Assembly (NCBI RefSeq): GCF_013407955.1 | Contig: NZ_JACCBU010000001.1 | Coordinates: 6,820,001-6,884,000 of the forward strand | Direction: 5' to 3' | Origin: Microlunatus parietis | GTDB lineage: Bacteria; Actinomycetota; Actinomycetes; Propionibacteriales; Propionibacteriaceae | DNA length: 64,000 nt | Shown: positions 31,573 to 41,235 of the stretch, one piece after another | How positions within the stretch are numbered: the stretch's first letter is position 1 | Layout: each line of letters begins with the position of its first letter | The notes under the pieces: generated by a model | What the model was told of the DNA's origin: nothing | Database searches by the model: none | The model's input: the letters and a program-made list of their open reading frames with translations, nothing else | Translations under genes and position numbers: made by a program

Positions 31573-31680
31573 CTCTAGCCTCCTTAGCGGTGTTGCCCGC
31601 CCGGGCTCCACTTCGTCACCGGGCGCAAGGCGACATATTCTGCCATGACCTGCGTGATGGTCGATTCGAGGAGGTGGGTG

Positions 31681-32691
31681 GTGAAGGCACGCCAGAGCGA
31701 TGTGGCCCGCGAGGCCGGCGTCTCGCCGCGCACCGTGTCGAACGTGATCAACGGCTATCCGCACATCAAGCCGGAGACGGTGGCCAGGGTGCAGGCCGCG
31801 ATCAAGAAGCTCAACTACATCCCGAACCGCTCCGCTCGGACGTTGCGGACCGGCAAGATCGGCATCATCGGGCTCGCCGTCCCGGAGCTGACGCTGCCGT
31901 ACTTCGCCGACCTGGCGACCAAGATCACCACCGCGGCCGAGGCGCGCGGCTACACGATCCTGATCGACATCACCGAGGGCAAGGCGGACCGGGAGCGGCT
32001 GATCGCGGGCGGTCTGCGTCCGCACGCCATCGACGGGCTGATCCTGTCGCCGCTGCGGTTGCGGGCCCGGGAGGTCGATGACGCCTCGGACGGTACGCCG
32101 CTGGTGCTGCTCGGTGAGTGGAGCGAACCGAGCAGCAACCATGCCTACGTCGGCGTTGACAACATCGCCGCCGCCGGTGCGGCGACGCAGCACCTGATCG
32201 AGCTGGGCCGCCGGCGGATCGCGGCGATCGGCACCGTGCCCGGCCGGGAGGGCGGTACGGCCTCACAGCGGTTCGAGGGCTACCGGCGCGCCGTGACCGC
32301 GGCCGGGCTGCCGGTCCGGCAGGAGTCGGTGCTGAAGTTCAACCGGATGCAGGGCGAGGCCGCGATGGAGCGGCTGCTGGACGACGATCTGCGGCCGGAC
32401 GCCGTCTTCTGCTTCAACGACCTGGTCGCCGTCGGTGCGCTGGCCACGCTGCGGCGACGCGGTCTCTCGGTCCCCGGTGACGTCGCCCTGATCGGCTGGG
32501 ACGACATCCGCGAGGTCGCGTACAGCTGGCCGCCGATCAGCAGCATCCGCGCCGACTCGGACCAGATCGCCGCGATCGCGGTCGACATGATCATCGACCA
32601 ACTGGCCGGCGTCCGACCCGCCGAACTGCACCGCACCGTCGGCTACTCCCTGATCGCCCGCGAGAGCACCGTCGGCCCAACCCCCTCCTAA
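31681..32691 (+). CDS. LacI-family transcriptional regulator of the sulfatase operon
   Basis: 336 residues. N-terminal LacI HTH and hinge helix (RQSDVAREAGVSPRTVSNVINGYPHIKPETVARV, about 4-50), then a periplasmic-binding-protein-like sugar domain (IGIIGLAVPELTLPYFADLATKI...). It lies 149 bp before the first gene of the sulfatase/ABC operon and a perfect palindrome sits in that gap, so local repression relieved by a sugar is the natural model. GTG 31681 has AGGAGG 6 nt upstream. Confidence 0.92.
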   Translation: MKARQSDVAREAGVSPRTVSNVINGYPHIKPETVARVQAAIKKLNYIPNRSARTLRTGKIGIIGLAVPELTLPYFADLATKITTAAEARGYTILIDITEGKADRERLIAGGLRPHAIDGLILSPLRLRAREVDDASDGTPLVLLGEWSEPSSNHAYVGVDNIAAAGAATQHLIELGRRRIAAIGTVPGREGGTASQRFEGYRRAVTAAGLPVRQESVLKFNRMQGEAAMERLLDDDLRPDAVFCFNDLVAVGALATLRRRGLSVPGDVALIGWDDIREVAYSWPPISSIRADSDQIAAIAVDMIIDQLAGVRPAELHRTVGYSLIARESTVGPTPS

Positions 32692-32795
32692 AAGCTCCGC
32701 CGACCGGTCACAAAAGCAGCCGTTCTGTCGGCGTGTCGCTGCACAAGTGACGTCTCGGCGTTCGAGGCCTGTGGCCGAACCCCGATCGGGGCCGT

Positions 32796-32821
32796 TAGAC
32801 TCCGTTCTTGCCACGTGGCAA
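32796..32821 (+). promoter_or_regulatory. Promoter -10 and LacI operator of the sulfatase operon
   Basis: TAGACT (32796-32801) is a plausible -10. The perfect 14-bp palindrome TTGCCACGTGGCAA (32808-32821) follows at the expected transcription start, a classical repressing position for a LacI protein. The upstream LacI gene is the likely binder. The operon's first gene begins at 32841. Confidence 0.7.
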
Positions 32822-32840
32822 ATTTCGGAGGGGGAGGGCA

Positions 32841-34286
32841 ATGGTTGGCCTCGATCGCCGGGCATTTCTCGGTCTTGCAGGCGTCGGTGCGGGGGCGTCG
32901 CTGATCGCCGGCTGCGCGCCCGGCGCGGCACCGGAGCAGGAGCGCGCCGCCGGCAAGATCGTCTGGTGGGACCAGTTCCTGCCCACCCAGGACGTCGAGA
33001 AGGAGCTGTTCGCCGAGTTCGCCGCGAGCGAGGGCGGGCTGCCGGTCGACTATGCGGTCTACGACCCGGCCAAGATGGGCCAGGCGCTGCAGCTGGCCAA
33101 GCAGAGCAACCAGCTGCCGGACGTGTTCACGTTGGCCGGCGTCGGCGCCCCGAGCTCCGCGCTGATAGAGCAGGGCTGGTTCCAACCGGTCACGCTCGAC
33201 GACAAGGTCAAGTCGGGGCTGCCGGCCGGGACGCTGCTCGAGGGCGTGAACGTCTTCGACGGCCAGGTGTACGGGCTGCCGCTGTTCGGCTGGCGGATGC
33301 ACGACTGCCAGAACTGGTTCAACACCGAGCTGTTCAGCAAGGCCGGCCTCGATCCGGCCAAGCCGCCGGTCGGCTACGACGAGGTACGGGCAGCGGCCCG
33401 CGCGATCAAGCAGGCCGGGGCCGCGGGCTGGATCGCACCACTGCAGTTCACCGACCGGATCGCCGCCCAGATCCACCAGCTCGCCGAGGCGGGCGGCTCG
33501 CCGTCGGTCGGCGGGATCGACATCCTGACCGGCGAGTACACGGCCGGCAATGATCATTACCTGGCCGCGATCGACTGGTGGCTGGCGCTGCAGGCCGACG
33601 GGGTGCTGTTCGAGGGATCGGCGTCACTGAACGCGCGGACGGCCCGGGCCCGCTGGGCGGCGGGATCGGCTGGGATGTTCTTCGACGGGCCGTACTGCAT
33701 CGGGGTCGTGGCGCAGGACTTCGGCGAGTTCGCGTCGAAGGTGGGCGTCGCCCCGATCCCGGTGCCGGACGCGTCGACCCAGCCCGTGATCAACCACGTG
33801 CCGCGCGGCAGCACGCTCTGGGTGTCGAAGACGTCGAAGGTCGCTGAGCAGGCCTCGAAGCTGTTGTCGATCATGGTCGGCAAGGAGGCCCAGATCCGGA
33901 TGTTGTCCGGGATGAATGCGCCGGCGATCTACTCGGGCACGGTGGCCGAGGCGGAGGTACACCCGACCTTCAAGCAGTCGGTCGAACTGTGCGAGAAGAT
34001 CGACTTCCTGGCGCCCGACCCGGTGGTCCGCAACCCGGCCGTCGCGAAGGTGACCGGCGCGATGAAGGCGATCAAGCCCGGCCTCGGCGAGATCGTCGCC
34101 GGCGTGATGACCGGAGACGTCCCGGACGCGCGCGCCGCCTTGATCAAGTACCGGGACGCCCAGACGGCCGAGCGGGAGCGCGCGATCAAGCAGCTCGCCG
34201 GCAAGGGTGTGACCGCGAGTCCGGACGACTGGAAGTTCCCCGACTGGCAGCGCGGCCAGGACTACACCACCGAACCCGGGAAATGA
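32841..34286 (+). CDS. Sugar ABC transporter solute-binding lipoprotein 1
   Basis: 481 residues. Tat-like lipoprotein signal (DRRAFLGLAGVGAGASLIAGC, lipidated Cys25) and a CUT1-type extracellular binding domain (KIVWWDQFLPTQDVEKELF...). It binds a sugar outside the membrane and delivers it to the permeases 1.7 kb downstream. It shares whole blocks with the second binding protein at 41219 (QALQLAKQSNQ-PDV; C-terminal DDWKFPDW). ATG 32841 has GGAGGG upstream. The stop overlaps the next start (ATGA). Confidence 0.92.
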   Translation: MVGLDRRAFLGLAGVGAGASLIAGCAPGAAPEQERAAGKIVWWDQFLPTQDVEKELFAEFAASEGGLPVDYAVYDPAKMGQALQLAKQSNQLPDVFTLAGVGAPSSALIEQGWFQPVTLDDKVKSGLPAGTLLEGVNVFDGQVYGLPLFGWRMHDCQNWFNTELFSKAGLDPAKPPVGYDEVRAAARAIKQAGAAGWIAPLQFTDRIAAQIHQLAEAGGSPSVGGIDILTGEYTAGNDHYLAAIDWWLALQADGVLFEGSASLNARTARARWAAGSAGMFFDGPYCIGVVAQDFGEFASKVGVAPIPVPDASTQPVINHVPRGSTLWVSKTSKVAEQASKLLSIMVGKEAQIRMLSGMNAPAIYSGTVAEAEVHPTFKQSVELCEKIDFLAPDPVVRNPAVAKVTGAMKAIKPGLGEIVAGVMTGDVPDARAALIKYRDAQTAERERAIKQLAGKGVTASPDDWKFPDWQRGQDYTTEPGK

Positions 34287-35953
34287 TCATGAACCAGACC
34301 CAGCCCCGCCGGCCGAACGTGGTGATCATCCTCACCGACGACCTCGGCTACTCCGACATCGGCTGCTACGGCTCCGAGATCGAAACCCCGCACCTGGACG
34401 CGCTCGCCGCCGCCGGGGTACGGATGTCGCAGTTCTACAACACCGCGCGCTGCTCGCCGTCCCGGGCCTCGCTGCTGACCGGGCTGCATCCGCACCAGAC
34501 CGGCATCGGCGTGCTGACCCGCAACGACGGTCCGGGCGGCTATCCCGGCACCCTGTCCCAGGAGTGCGCGACCCTGGCCGAGATCCTCGGCAGCCAGGGC
34601 TACGCGACCGCGATGGCGGGCAAGTGGCACCTGACCGGCCAGATCCGGGAACCGGACGAGACGTGGCCGACCCGGCGCGGGTTCGATCACCACTACGGCA
34701 TCGTCGCCGGCGCGGCCAGCTACTACGACCCGGCGACCCTGACCGAGGACGAGCAGCCGGCCGAGGCGGGCGACGGCTTCTACCTGACCACCGAGCTCGG
34801 CGAGCGGGCGGCCGGCTACGTCCATGATCATCACACCGCGGCGCCGGAGCAGCCGCTGTTCCTCTATCTGGCCTTGACCGCGCCGCACTGGCCGTTGCAC
34901 GCGCCGGAGGACGTGGTCGAGCGCTACCAGGAGCGCTATCGGGCCGGCTGGGACCGGCTCCGGGAGGAACGCCACGCCCGGCAGCGCGAGTCGGGCTTGA
35001 TCAGCGCGGCCTGGCCGCTGTCCGAGCGCGACGAGGAGGTGCCCGCCTGGGCGGACACCGCCGACCGGGACTGGCAGGCCCGCCGGATGGCCGTCTACGC
35101 CGCCCAGGTCGAGCTGGCCGACGCCGCGATCGGCCGGGTCGTGGCCGCACTCCGAGACACCGGCCGGCTCGACGACACCATGATCATCTTCCTGTCCGAC
35201 AACGGCGGCTGCGCGGAGGAGATGCCGCCCGGGTACGCCGACGAGCTGCCCGCGCGGCCGATCCACACGCCGTTGACCTCCCCGTCCGGCGAACGGGTCC
35301 GGACCGGCAACGCGCCGGAGATCGTCCCGGGCGGCGCGGACACGTACACCTCCTACGGCAAGCCCTGGGCCAACCTGTCCAACACGCCGTTCCGCGAGTA
35401 CAAGCACTGGGTGCACGAGGGCGGCATCGCGACGCCGCTGATCGCGCACTGGCCGGCCGGGCTGTCCGGCGGGGTCACCGTGCACGATCCGTACCAGCTG
35501 CCCGACGTCCTGGCCACCGTGCTGGAGGCGACCGGCGCCGAGTACCCGGAACGGCGTGATGATCATCCGGTACCGCCGGCCGAGGGCACGTCGATGCTGC
35601 CGTCCTGGCGCGGCGGGACCGTCGATGATCATGAACTGTTCTGGGAGCACGAGGGCAACAGCGCGGTCCGGCGCGGTCGGTGGAAGCTGGTCCGCAAGCA
35701 CGCCCGGCCCTGGGAGTTGTACGACCTCGACGCCGACCGGACCGAACTGAACGATGTCGCCGCCGATCATCCGGACCTGGTCCAGGAATTGATCACCGCC
35801 TATCAGGCGTGGGCCGACCGGTGCGGCGTGCTGCCCCGGGAGCAGGTGCTGGCCACCCACGACGATCCGGGTCCGACCGGCCGGACGCACCTGGTCGTCA
35901 ACAGCTACCGCTCGGCGCGGGTCGCAGCCTCGGTCGACGGGGGCACCCGGTGA
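34283..35953 (+). CDS. Sulfatase 1 (arylsulfatase-type, formylglycine-dependent)
   Basis: 556 residues of the S1 sulfatase family. Metal site PNVVIILTDDLGYSD (12-25), formylglycine motif C57-S-P-S-R with SLLTG after it, the Lys/His helix MAGKWHLTG near residue 113, and the second metal pair IFLSDNGG near 303. Cys57 must be converted to formylglycine by FGE, whose gene is not in this window. There is no signal peptide, so it acts in the cytosol. ATG 34283 overlaps the preceding stop. The C-terminal half is longer than in the other four sulfatases. Confidence 0.92.
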   Translation: MIMNQTQPRRPNVVIILTDDLGYSDIGCYGSEIETPHLDALAAAGVRMSQFYNTARCSPSRASLLTGLHPHQTGIGVLTRNDGPGGYPGTLSQECATLAEILGSQGYATAMAGKWHLTGQIREPDETWPTRRGFDHHYGIVAGAASYYDPATLTEDEQPAEAGDGFYLTTELGERAAGYVHDHHTAAPEQPLFLYLALTAPHWPLHAPEDVVERYQERYRAGWDRLREERHARQRESGLISAAWPLSERDEEVPAWADTADRDWQARRMAVYAAQVELADAAIGRVVAALRDTGRLDDTMIIFLSDNGGCAEEMPPGYADELPARPIHTPLTSPSGERVRTGNAPEIVPGGADTYTSYGKPWANLSNTPFREYKHWVHEGGIATPLIAHWPAGLSGGVTVHDPYQLPDVLATVLEATGAEYPERRDDHPVPPAEGTSMLPSWRGGTVDDHELFWEHEGNSAVRRGRWKLVRKHARPWELYDLDADRTELNDVAADHPDLVQELITAYQAWADRCGVLPREQVLATHDDPGPTGRTHLVVNSYRSARVAASVDGGTR

Positions 35954-36918
35954 CCGGGATCCCGAGCAACGCGATCGGCGGGGCCGCACCGCGGCGTGCG
36001 GCGGTGGGCGGCCGGCGCCGCCGGGTTCGGCGCACCGAGCTGATGGTCTACCTGTTCCTGCTGCCGACGATCGTCCTGTACGGGCTGTTCACCGTCTACC
36101 CGATCATCGGCAGCTACTGGTACTCCTTCCTGGACTGGAACGGTTTCGAGGCGGTCAAGACCTGGGTCGGCCTGGCCAACTACACCGAGGTGCTGGCCGA
36201 TCCGATGTTCTGGAACTCGTTCCGGGTCACCGTGACGTTCACCCTGCTCGCGGTGCCGATCAAGGTCTTCCTGGCGCTGCTGCTGGCGATCTTGCTCAAC
36301 TCGCCGCGGATGCCGTGGTCCGGCTTCTTCCGGACCGCGTTCTTCCTGCCGGTGGTGACGACGACGGCGATCGTCGGCGTGGTGATGCAGTTCGTCTTCG
36401 ACCCGGCCTCCGGGCCGGTCAACCTCGGCCTGCTGGAGCTGGGCTTCCTGGACCAGGGGATCAACTTCCTGGGCGACTCCAAGACCGCGCTGCCGACCGT
36501 GGTCGGCGTGTTCGTCTGGAAGTGGTTCGGCACCACGTTGATCTACTGGCTGGCGGCGCTGCAGACGATCCCGCGCGATCTCTACGAGGCGGCGTCGATC
36601 GACAAGGCCGGCCCGCTGCGGATGTTCACCTCGATCACGCTGCCGCTGCTGAAGCCGTTCTTGATCATCATCACGCTGCTCACGCTGGAGTCGACGCTGC
36701 AGGTGTTCGACCTGATGCTGACGATGACCGGCGGCGGGCCGTTCTACGCGACGCAGGTGATGGAGATCTACATCTACGAGGCAGCGTTCGCGTCGACCAC
36801 CCCGCGGCTTGGGTTCGCCTCCGCGGCGGCGGTGCTGTTCGGCCTGTTCATCTGCGCCGTCGGCCTGTTCCAGCTGGTCGGCATCCGCGCCGCACAGAAG
36901 ATGAGGACCACGAAATGA
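35950..36918 (+). CDS. Sugar ABC transporter permease 1 (MalF-type)
   Basis: 322 residues with six membrane helices after a basic N-terminus (RRAAVGGRRRRVRRTEL). The cytoplasmic EAA loop that contacts the ATPase is YEAASIDKAGPLRMFTSITLPLLKP (about 213-240). It belongs to the CUT1 family. GTG 35950 overlaps the sulfatase stop (GTGA). It pairs with the next gene. No ATPase gene is found in the locus, so a shared MsmK-type ATPase elsewhere must serve it. Confidence 0.93.
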   Translation: MTGIPSNAIGGAAPRRAAVGGRRRRVRRTELMVYLFLLPTIVLYGLFTVYPIIGSYWYSFLDWNGFEAVKTWVGLANYTEVLADPMFWNSFRVTVTFTLLAVPIKVFLALLLAILLNSPRMPWSGFFRTAFFLPVVTTTAIVGVVMQFVFDPASGPVNLGLLELGFLDQGINFLGDSKTALPTVVGVFVWKWFGTTLIYWLAALQTIPRDLYEAASIDKAGPLRMFTSITLPLLKPFLIIITLLTLESTLQVFDLMLTMTGGGPFYATQVMEIYIYEAAFASTTPRLGFASAAAVLFGLFICAVGLFQLVGIRAAQKMRTTK

Positions 36919-37823
36919 GCGCGCCCACGCAAGCCCCGGCCCGCGCGGCCACCGCTCCGCCGGCCGCGCCGGCGCGCCGGCCCCGGTCCGGCCGGGTGCT
37001 GCGCCGGCTGCCGTACTGGTTCGCCGCGGTGATCTTGATCTGGCTGGTCGCGGTGTGGATCTATCCGTTCCTGTGGATGGTGTCGGCGGCGCTGAAGTCG
37101 CCGCTGGAGGTGTTCAGCTCCGGACTGAACCTGATTCCGGAGTCGCCGGTCTGGGACAACTTCCGGCGCGCCTGGGTCGACGCCGACTTCTCCCAGTATC
37201 TGCTGAACACGGTGATCGTCACGTTCGCGACGGTGCTGCTGGTGTTGATCAGGTGCTCGATGACGGGGTACGTGCTCGCCCGCTACTCCTTCTTCGGCCG
37301 CAAGATCATTCTCGGCATCCTGGTGGCGACCCTGTTCGTGCCGGCCGGCTACACGATCATCCCGGTGGTCGACCTGGCCACCCGGCTGGGCATGCTGAAC
37401 TCGCTCTGGGGGATGATCGTCGCGCTGTCCGGCGGCGCCCATGTCGCGTCGATCCTGCTCTACCTCGGCTACTTCCGGCAGTTGCCGAAGGAGCTGGAGG
37501 AGGCGGCGATCATGGACGGCGCCGGCTTCTTCCGAACCTTCTTCCAGGTGATGCTGCCGCTCGCCATGCCGGTCACCGCGACCGTCACGCTGATGACGTT
37601 CCTGTCCACCTGGAACGCGTTCTTCCTGCCGCTGGTGTTCACCTTCTCCCGGCCGGACCTGCGGACCCTGAGCGTCGGCATGCTCGCGTTCATCGGTGAG
37701 AACTCCACCGACTGGTCCGGCATGGCCGCCGCGGCGACGATCTCGCTGCTACCGGTCGTGCTGTTGTTCATCCTGTTGCAGCGCTACTTCGTCGAGGGAA
37801 TCGCAGGAGCCGTCAAGTCGTGA
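36915..37823 (+). CDS. Sugar ABC transporter permease 2 (MalG-type)
   Basis: 302 residues with six membrane helices. The EAA loop EEAAIMDGAGFFRTFFQVMLPLAMP (about 195-220) is intact. A Pro/Ala/Arg-rich cytosolic N-terminus (about 1-35) precedes helix 1. It forms the translocation channel with permease 1. ATG 36915 overlaps the previous stop and its own stop overlaps the next gene. Confidence 0.93.
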   Translation: MSAPTQAPARAATAPPAAPARRPRSGRVLRRLPYWFAAVILIWLVAVWIYPFLWMVSAALKSPLEVFSSGLNLIPESPVWDNFRRAWVDADFSQYLLNTVIVTFATVLLVLIRCSMTGYVLARYSFFGRKIILGILVATLFVPAGYTIIPVVDLATRLGMLNSLWGMIVALSGGAHVASILLYLGYFRQLPKELEEAAIMDGAGFFRTFFQVMLPLAMPVTATVTLMTFLSTWNAFFLPLVFTFSRPDLRTLSVGMLAFIGENSTDWSGMAAAATISLLPVVLLFILLQRYFVEGIAGAVKS

Positions 37824-39274
37824 CCACCACCCAAGATCAACATCGTCCGAACATCCTGTTGCTGTGCACCGATCAACAGCGCTTCGACGCCCTCGGCGCC
37901 GCCGGCAACCCGGAGATCCGCACACCGAACCTTGATCGGCTCGCCGGCCAAGGGGCGCGGTTCACCCAGTGCTACGTGCAGAACCCGGTCTGCGGGCCGT
38001 CCCGGGCGTCGCTGATGACCGGGCAGTACGTGCACCGGCACGGGCTCTGGGCCAACGGCGTCTCGCTGCCCGAGGACGCGACGGTGATCACCGAACCGCT
38101 CGCCGCGGCCGGGTACGACTGCGGCCTGGTCGGCAAGTACCACCTGACCGCCTGCATGAAGGGCCGCACCGAGTACGCGCCGCCGGGGATGCGGGTGTTC
38201 CGCTGGGCCCACGACCCGTACCGCGGGTCGTCCGAGAACGCGTACCACCGTTATCTGAAGGCCGTGCATCCGGAGCTGTACCGCCGGGCCGTCGACCGGG
38301 ACGACCCGCTGGGCTTCGACTCGATGCCGGCCGAGGCGCACTACAGCCATTGGATCGGTGAGGAGACGATCGACTTCCTCACCGAGAGCCGCCGGCCGGA
38401 CCAGCCGTTCTTCTTCATCGCCAACTTCTTCGACCCGCACCACGGGTTCGGTGCGCCGCCGGAGTATCTGGACCGCTACGACCCGGAGCAGTTGAGCCGC
38501 CCGGTCGGCAGCCCGGAGGAACTGGCGAGCAAGCCGGACATCTACACCGACGCGTCGAAGGAGTCCTACGGCGGGCACGCCCGCGGCTTCGCCGACTACA
38601 GCGCCGAGGAACTGCAGCAGGTCAAGGCCGCCTACTACGCGATGGTGACCCTGATCGACGACGAGGTCGGCCGGATCCTGGACACGCTGGAGGCCGAGGG
38701 CCTGGCCGACGACACGATCGTGATCTTCACCTCCGATCACGGCGAGCTGCTCGGTGATCATCAGCTGATGCTCAAGGGCCCGATGATGTACGACTGCTCG
38801 GTCCGGGTCCCGCTGCTGATCCGCTATCCCGGAGGGATCGCGGAGGGCACCGTGATCGACGACCTGGTGCAGTGGATCGACCTGTCCGCGACGATCGTCG
38901 ACGCGGCCGGCGCGCCGGCGCTGCCCGGGGCGCAGGGGAGCAGCCTGCTGCCGCGGGCGACCGGGCAGACCGAGACCCCGATCCGGGACTGGGCCATCAG
39001 CGAGTACCGGAACTCCGGGCACCCGTACGATCCGCCGGTGCACACCACGATGCTGCGGCACGGGCGGCACAAGCTGGTGGTCCATCACGGCGGACCGGCC
39101 ACGAACCGGCGCCGGCAGGGCGAGTTGTACGACCTCGCCGGCGATCCCGACGAACTGAAGAACCTCTACGACGACCCGGCCCACGCCGCGACCCGGCTGG
39201 ACCTGGTCGAACTCCTCCTCGACATCGGTGTCGCGACCGAGGACCGAAGCCAGCCGCGGGCCGACTTCTGGTGA
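37820..39274 (+). CDS. Sulfatase 2 (formylglycine-dependent)
   Basis: 484 residues. PNILLLCTDQQRFDALG gives the first metal ligands, the formylglycine motif is C58-G-P-S-R followed by SLMTG, VGKYHLT near residue 112 supplies Lys/His, and FTSDHGELLGDH near 306 the second metal pair. The TDQQR/SDHGELLGDH type is shared with sulfatases acting on glycan or choline sulfates. There is no signal peptide. GTG 37820 overlaps the permease stop, with AGGAG 10 nt upstream. Confidence 0.92.
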   Translation: MTTTQDQHRPNILLLCTDQQRFDALGAAGNPEIRTPNLDRLAGQGARFTQCYVQNPVCGPSRASLMTGQYVHRHGLWANGVSLPEDATVITEPLAAAGYDCGLVGKYHLTACMKGRTEYAPPGMRVFRWAHDPYRGSSENAYHRYLKAVHPELYRRAVDRDDPLGFDSMPAEAHYSHWIGEETIDFLTESRRPDQPFFFIANFFDPHHGFGAPPEYLDRYDPEQLSRPVGSPEELASKPDIYTDASKESYGGHARGFADYSAEELQQVKAAYYAMVTLIDDEVGRILDTLEAEGLADDTIVIFTSDHGELLGDHQLMLKGPMMYDCSVRVPLLIRYPGGIAEGTVIDDLVQWIDLSATIVDAAGAPALPGAQGSSLLPRATGQTETPIRDWAISEYRNSGHPYDPPVHTTMLRHGRHKLVVHHGGPATNRRRQGELYDLAGDPDELKNLYDDPAHAATRLDLVELLLDIGVATEDRSQPRADFW

Positions 39275-39306
39275 CCACCGAAACCAACTCAGGAGCACAT
39301 CACACC

Positions 39307-41235
39307 ATGATCGACAACCAGGACCACCGCGCCGAGGCCGCCTACCCGCGGCCGCAGTTGCGCCGGGACGACTGGACCGACCTGAACGGCGTCTGGGACT
39401 TCGACGTCGACGACGCCGACCGCGGCCTGGCCGACGGTTGGCTCGCCGATGATCACGAGTTCGGCCGCCGGATCACGGTGCCGTTCCCGCCGGAGTCGTC
39501 GGCGTCCGGCATCAGCGACCCCGGCTACCATCCGGTGGTCTGGTACCGCCGGACGCTGGACCTCGAGCCGCCGGGCGAGGGCGAGTTGATCAAGCTCCAC
39601 TTCGGTGCCGTCGACTACGCGGCGGCGGTCTACCTGGACGGCGAGCTGGTCGGTGATCATGTCGGCGGCATGACGCCGTTCTCGGTCGACGTGACCCGGC
39701 AGTTGCGCCGGCCCGGCCCGCACCGGCTCACCCTGCGGGTGCACGACGACCCGCTGGATGTCGCCCAGCCGCGGGGCAAGCAGGACTGGCGGACCGAGAC
39801 GCACGGGATCTTCTACCACCGCACCACTGGCATCTGGCAGCAGGTCTGGGCCGAGCGGGTCGCTGTCGATCATGTGGCCGACGTCGCCTGGACCGCCGAC
39901 CTGGACGCCGAGTCGGTCACCGCCGAGCTCGACCTGGCCAGCAGCGATGATCAGCGAGACGCTGCGGTGACGGTGCGGGTCCGGCTGTCGTACGACGGTG
40001 AACTGCTGGCCGACCAGACCGCGACCGCGGCCCGGGGCGAGCGGTCGCTGGTGCGGCTGCACCTGCCCCGGCTGGGGATGCCGATGGAGCGCGAGCGGCT
40101 GCTCTGGTCGCCGGAACGGCCGCGGCTGATCGACGCCGAGATCACGCTCATCGTCGACGGCGTCGAGACCGATCGACTGAGCAGCTATCTCGGCCTCCGC
40201 GAGGTCGCGGTCCGAGACGGCCAGTTCCTGCTCAACGGCAAGCCGTACTACTCCCGCCTGGTGCTGGAACAGGGCTACTGGCCGGAGTCGCACCTGACCG
40301 CACCGAACCCCGAGGAACTCGCCGAGGAGGTGCGGTTGATCAAGGAACTCGGCTTCAACGGCGCCCGGATCCACCAGAAGGTGGAGGATCCCCGGTTCCT
40401 CTACTGGTGCGACCGGCTCGGCCTGCTGGTCTGGGGCGAGATGGCAAACGCCTTCGTCTACAACGAGAAGGCGGCGACCCGGCTGACCCGGGAGTGGCTC
40501 GACGTGGTGCGCCGCGACCGTTCCCACCCCAGCATCGTCTGCTGGGTGCCGCTGAACGAGAGTTGGGGCGTGCCCGGCATCTCCGACCGGGCCGATCAGC
40601 AGCACTTCGCGACCGCGCTCTACCACCTGACGAAGGCGCTCGACCCGACCCGGCCGGTGATCTCCAACGACGGCTGGGAACACACCGAGTCCGACATCTG
40701 GTCGATCCACGACTACTCGCCGGTGCCGGAGGACCTGACCGCGAAGTACGGCAGCCCGGAGGCCCTGCAGGCCAGCCTGACCGAGAAGGCGCCGAACCGG
40801 CGCCGGGTGCTGCTCGGCGAGCGGGAGTACCGCGGCCAGCCGATCATGATCACCGAGTTCGGCGGCCTGTCCTACGCGCCATCGCAGGGGGAACGCTGGT
40901 TCGGCTACGCCACTGTGACCTCGGCCGACGAGTTCCTGAACCACTTCGCCAGCCTGGTCACAGCGATCACGGACCTGCCCGATGTGGCCGGCTTCTGCTA
41001 CACCCAGCTCACCGACACCGTGCAGGAGACCAACGGCCTGCTGGCCGAGGACCGCTCGGCCAAGCTCCCGATCGAGGAGTTGCGCAAGATCATCACCCGT
41101 CCGGCCCGTTCGATCCCGGCGGAGGTCGTCGACGGCTTCCGCCGCCGGGCCGCCGCCGCGTCAGCCGGCGGGACCAACGGAAAGGCCCCAGTACAAGAGA
41201 AAGGCACGGGGAAGAGCCATGTCGCTCATGAATAG
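39307..41235 (+). CDS. Glycoside hydrolase family 2 enzyme (beta-galactosidase/glucuronidase type)
   Basis: 642 residues. An N-terminal jelly-roll sugar-binding domain (PRPQLRRDDWTDLNGVWDFDVDD..., WYRRTLDL) and an immunoglobulin-like domain precede a TIM barrel. The catalytic acid/base is Glu418 in PLNESWGVP and the nucleophile is Glu517 in ITEFGGLSY. It lacks a signal peptide, so it acts on imported oligosaccharides. ATG 39307 has AGGAG 11 nt upstream; GTG 39271, overlapping the previous stop, is possible. Whether it prefers glucuronides, galactosides or mannosides cannot be read from sequence. Confidence 0.9.
   Translation: MIDNQDHRAEAAYPRPQLRRDDWTDLNGVWDFDVDDADRGLADGWLADDHEFGRRITVPFPPESSASGISDPGYHPVVWYRRTLDLEPPGEGELIKLHFGAVDYAAAVYLDGELVGDHVGGMTPFSVDVTRQLRRPGPHRLTLRVHDDPLDVAQPRGKQDWRTETHGIFYHRTTGIWQQVWAERVAVDHVADVAWTADLDAESVTAELDLASSDDQRDAAVTVRVRLSYDGELLADQTATAARGERSLVRLHLPRLGMPMERERLLWSPERPRLIDAEITLIVDGVETDRLSSYLGLREVAVRDGQFLLNGKPYYSRLVLEQGYWPESHLTAPNPEELAEEVRLIKELGFNGARIHQKVEDPRFLYWCDRLGLLVWGEMANAFVYNEKAATRLTREWLDVVRRDRSHPSIVCWVPLNESWGVPGISDRADQQHFATALYHLTKALDPTRPVISNDGWEHTESDIWSIHDYSPVPEDLTAKYGSPEALQASLTEKAPNRRRVLLGEREYRGQPIMITEFGGLSYAPSQGERWFGYATVTSADEFLNHFASLVTAITDLPDVAGFCYTQLTDTVQETNGLLAEDRSAKLPIEELRKIITRPARSIPAEVVDGFRRRAAAASAGGTNGKAPVQEKGTGKSHVAHE

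Noticed and set aside
33989..34282. Upstream extension of sulfatase 1
   Set aside because: This frame overlaps the binding-protein gene in another phase and has shadow composition; ATG 34283 overlaps the stop in the usual ATGA manner.
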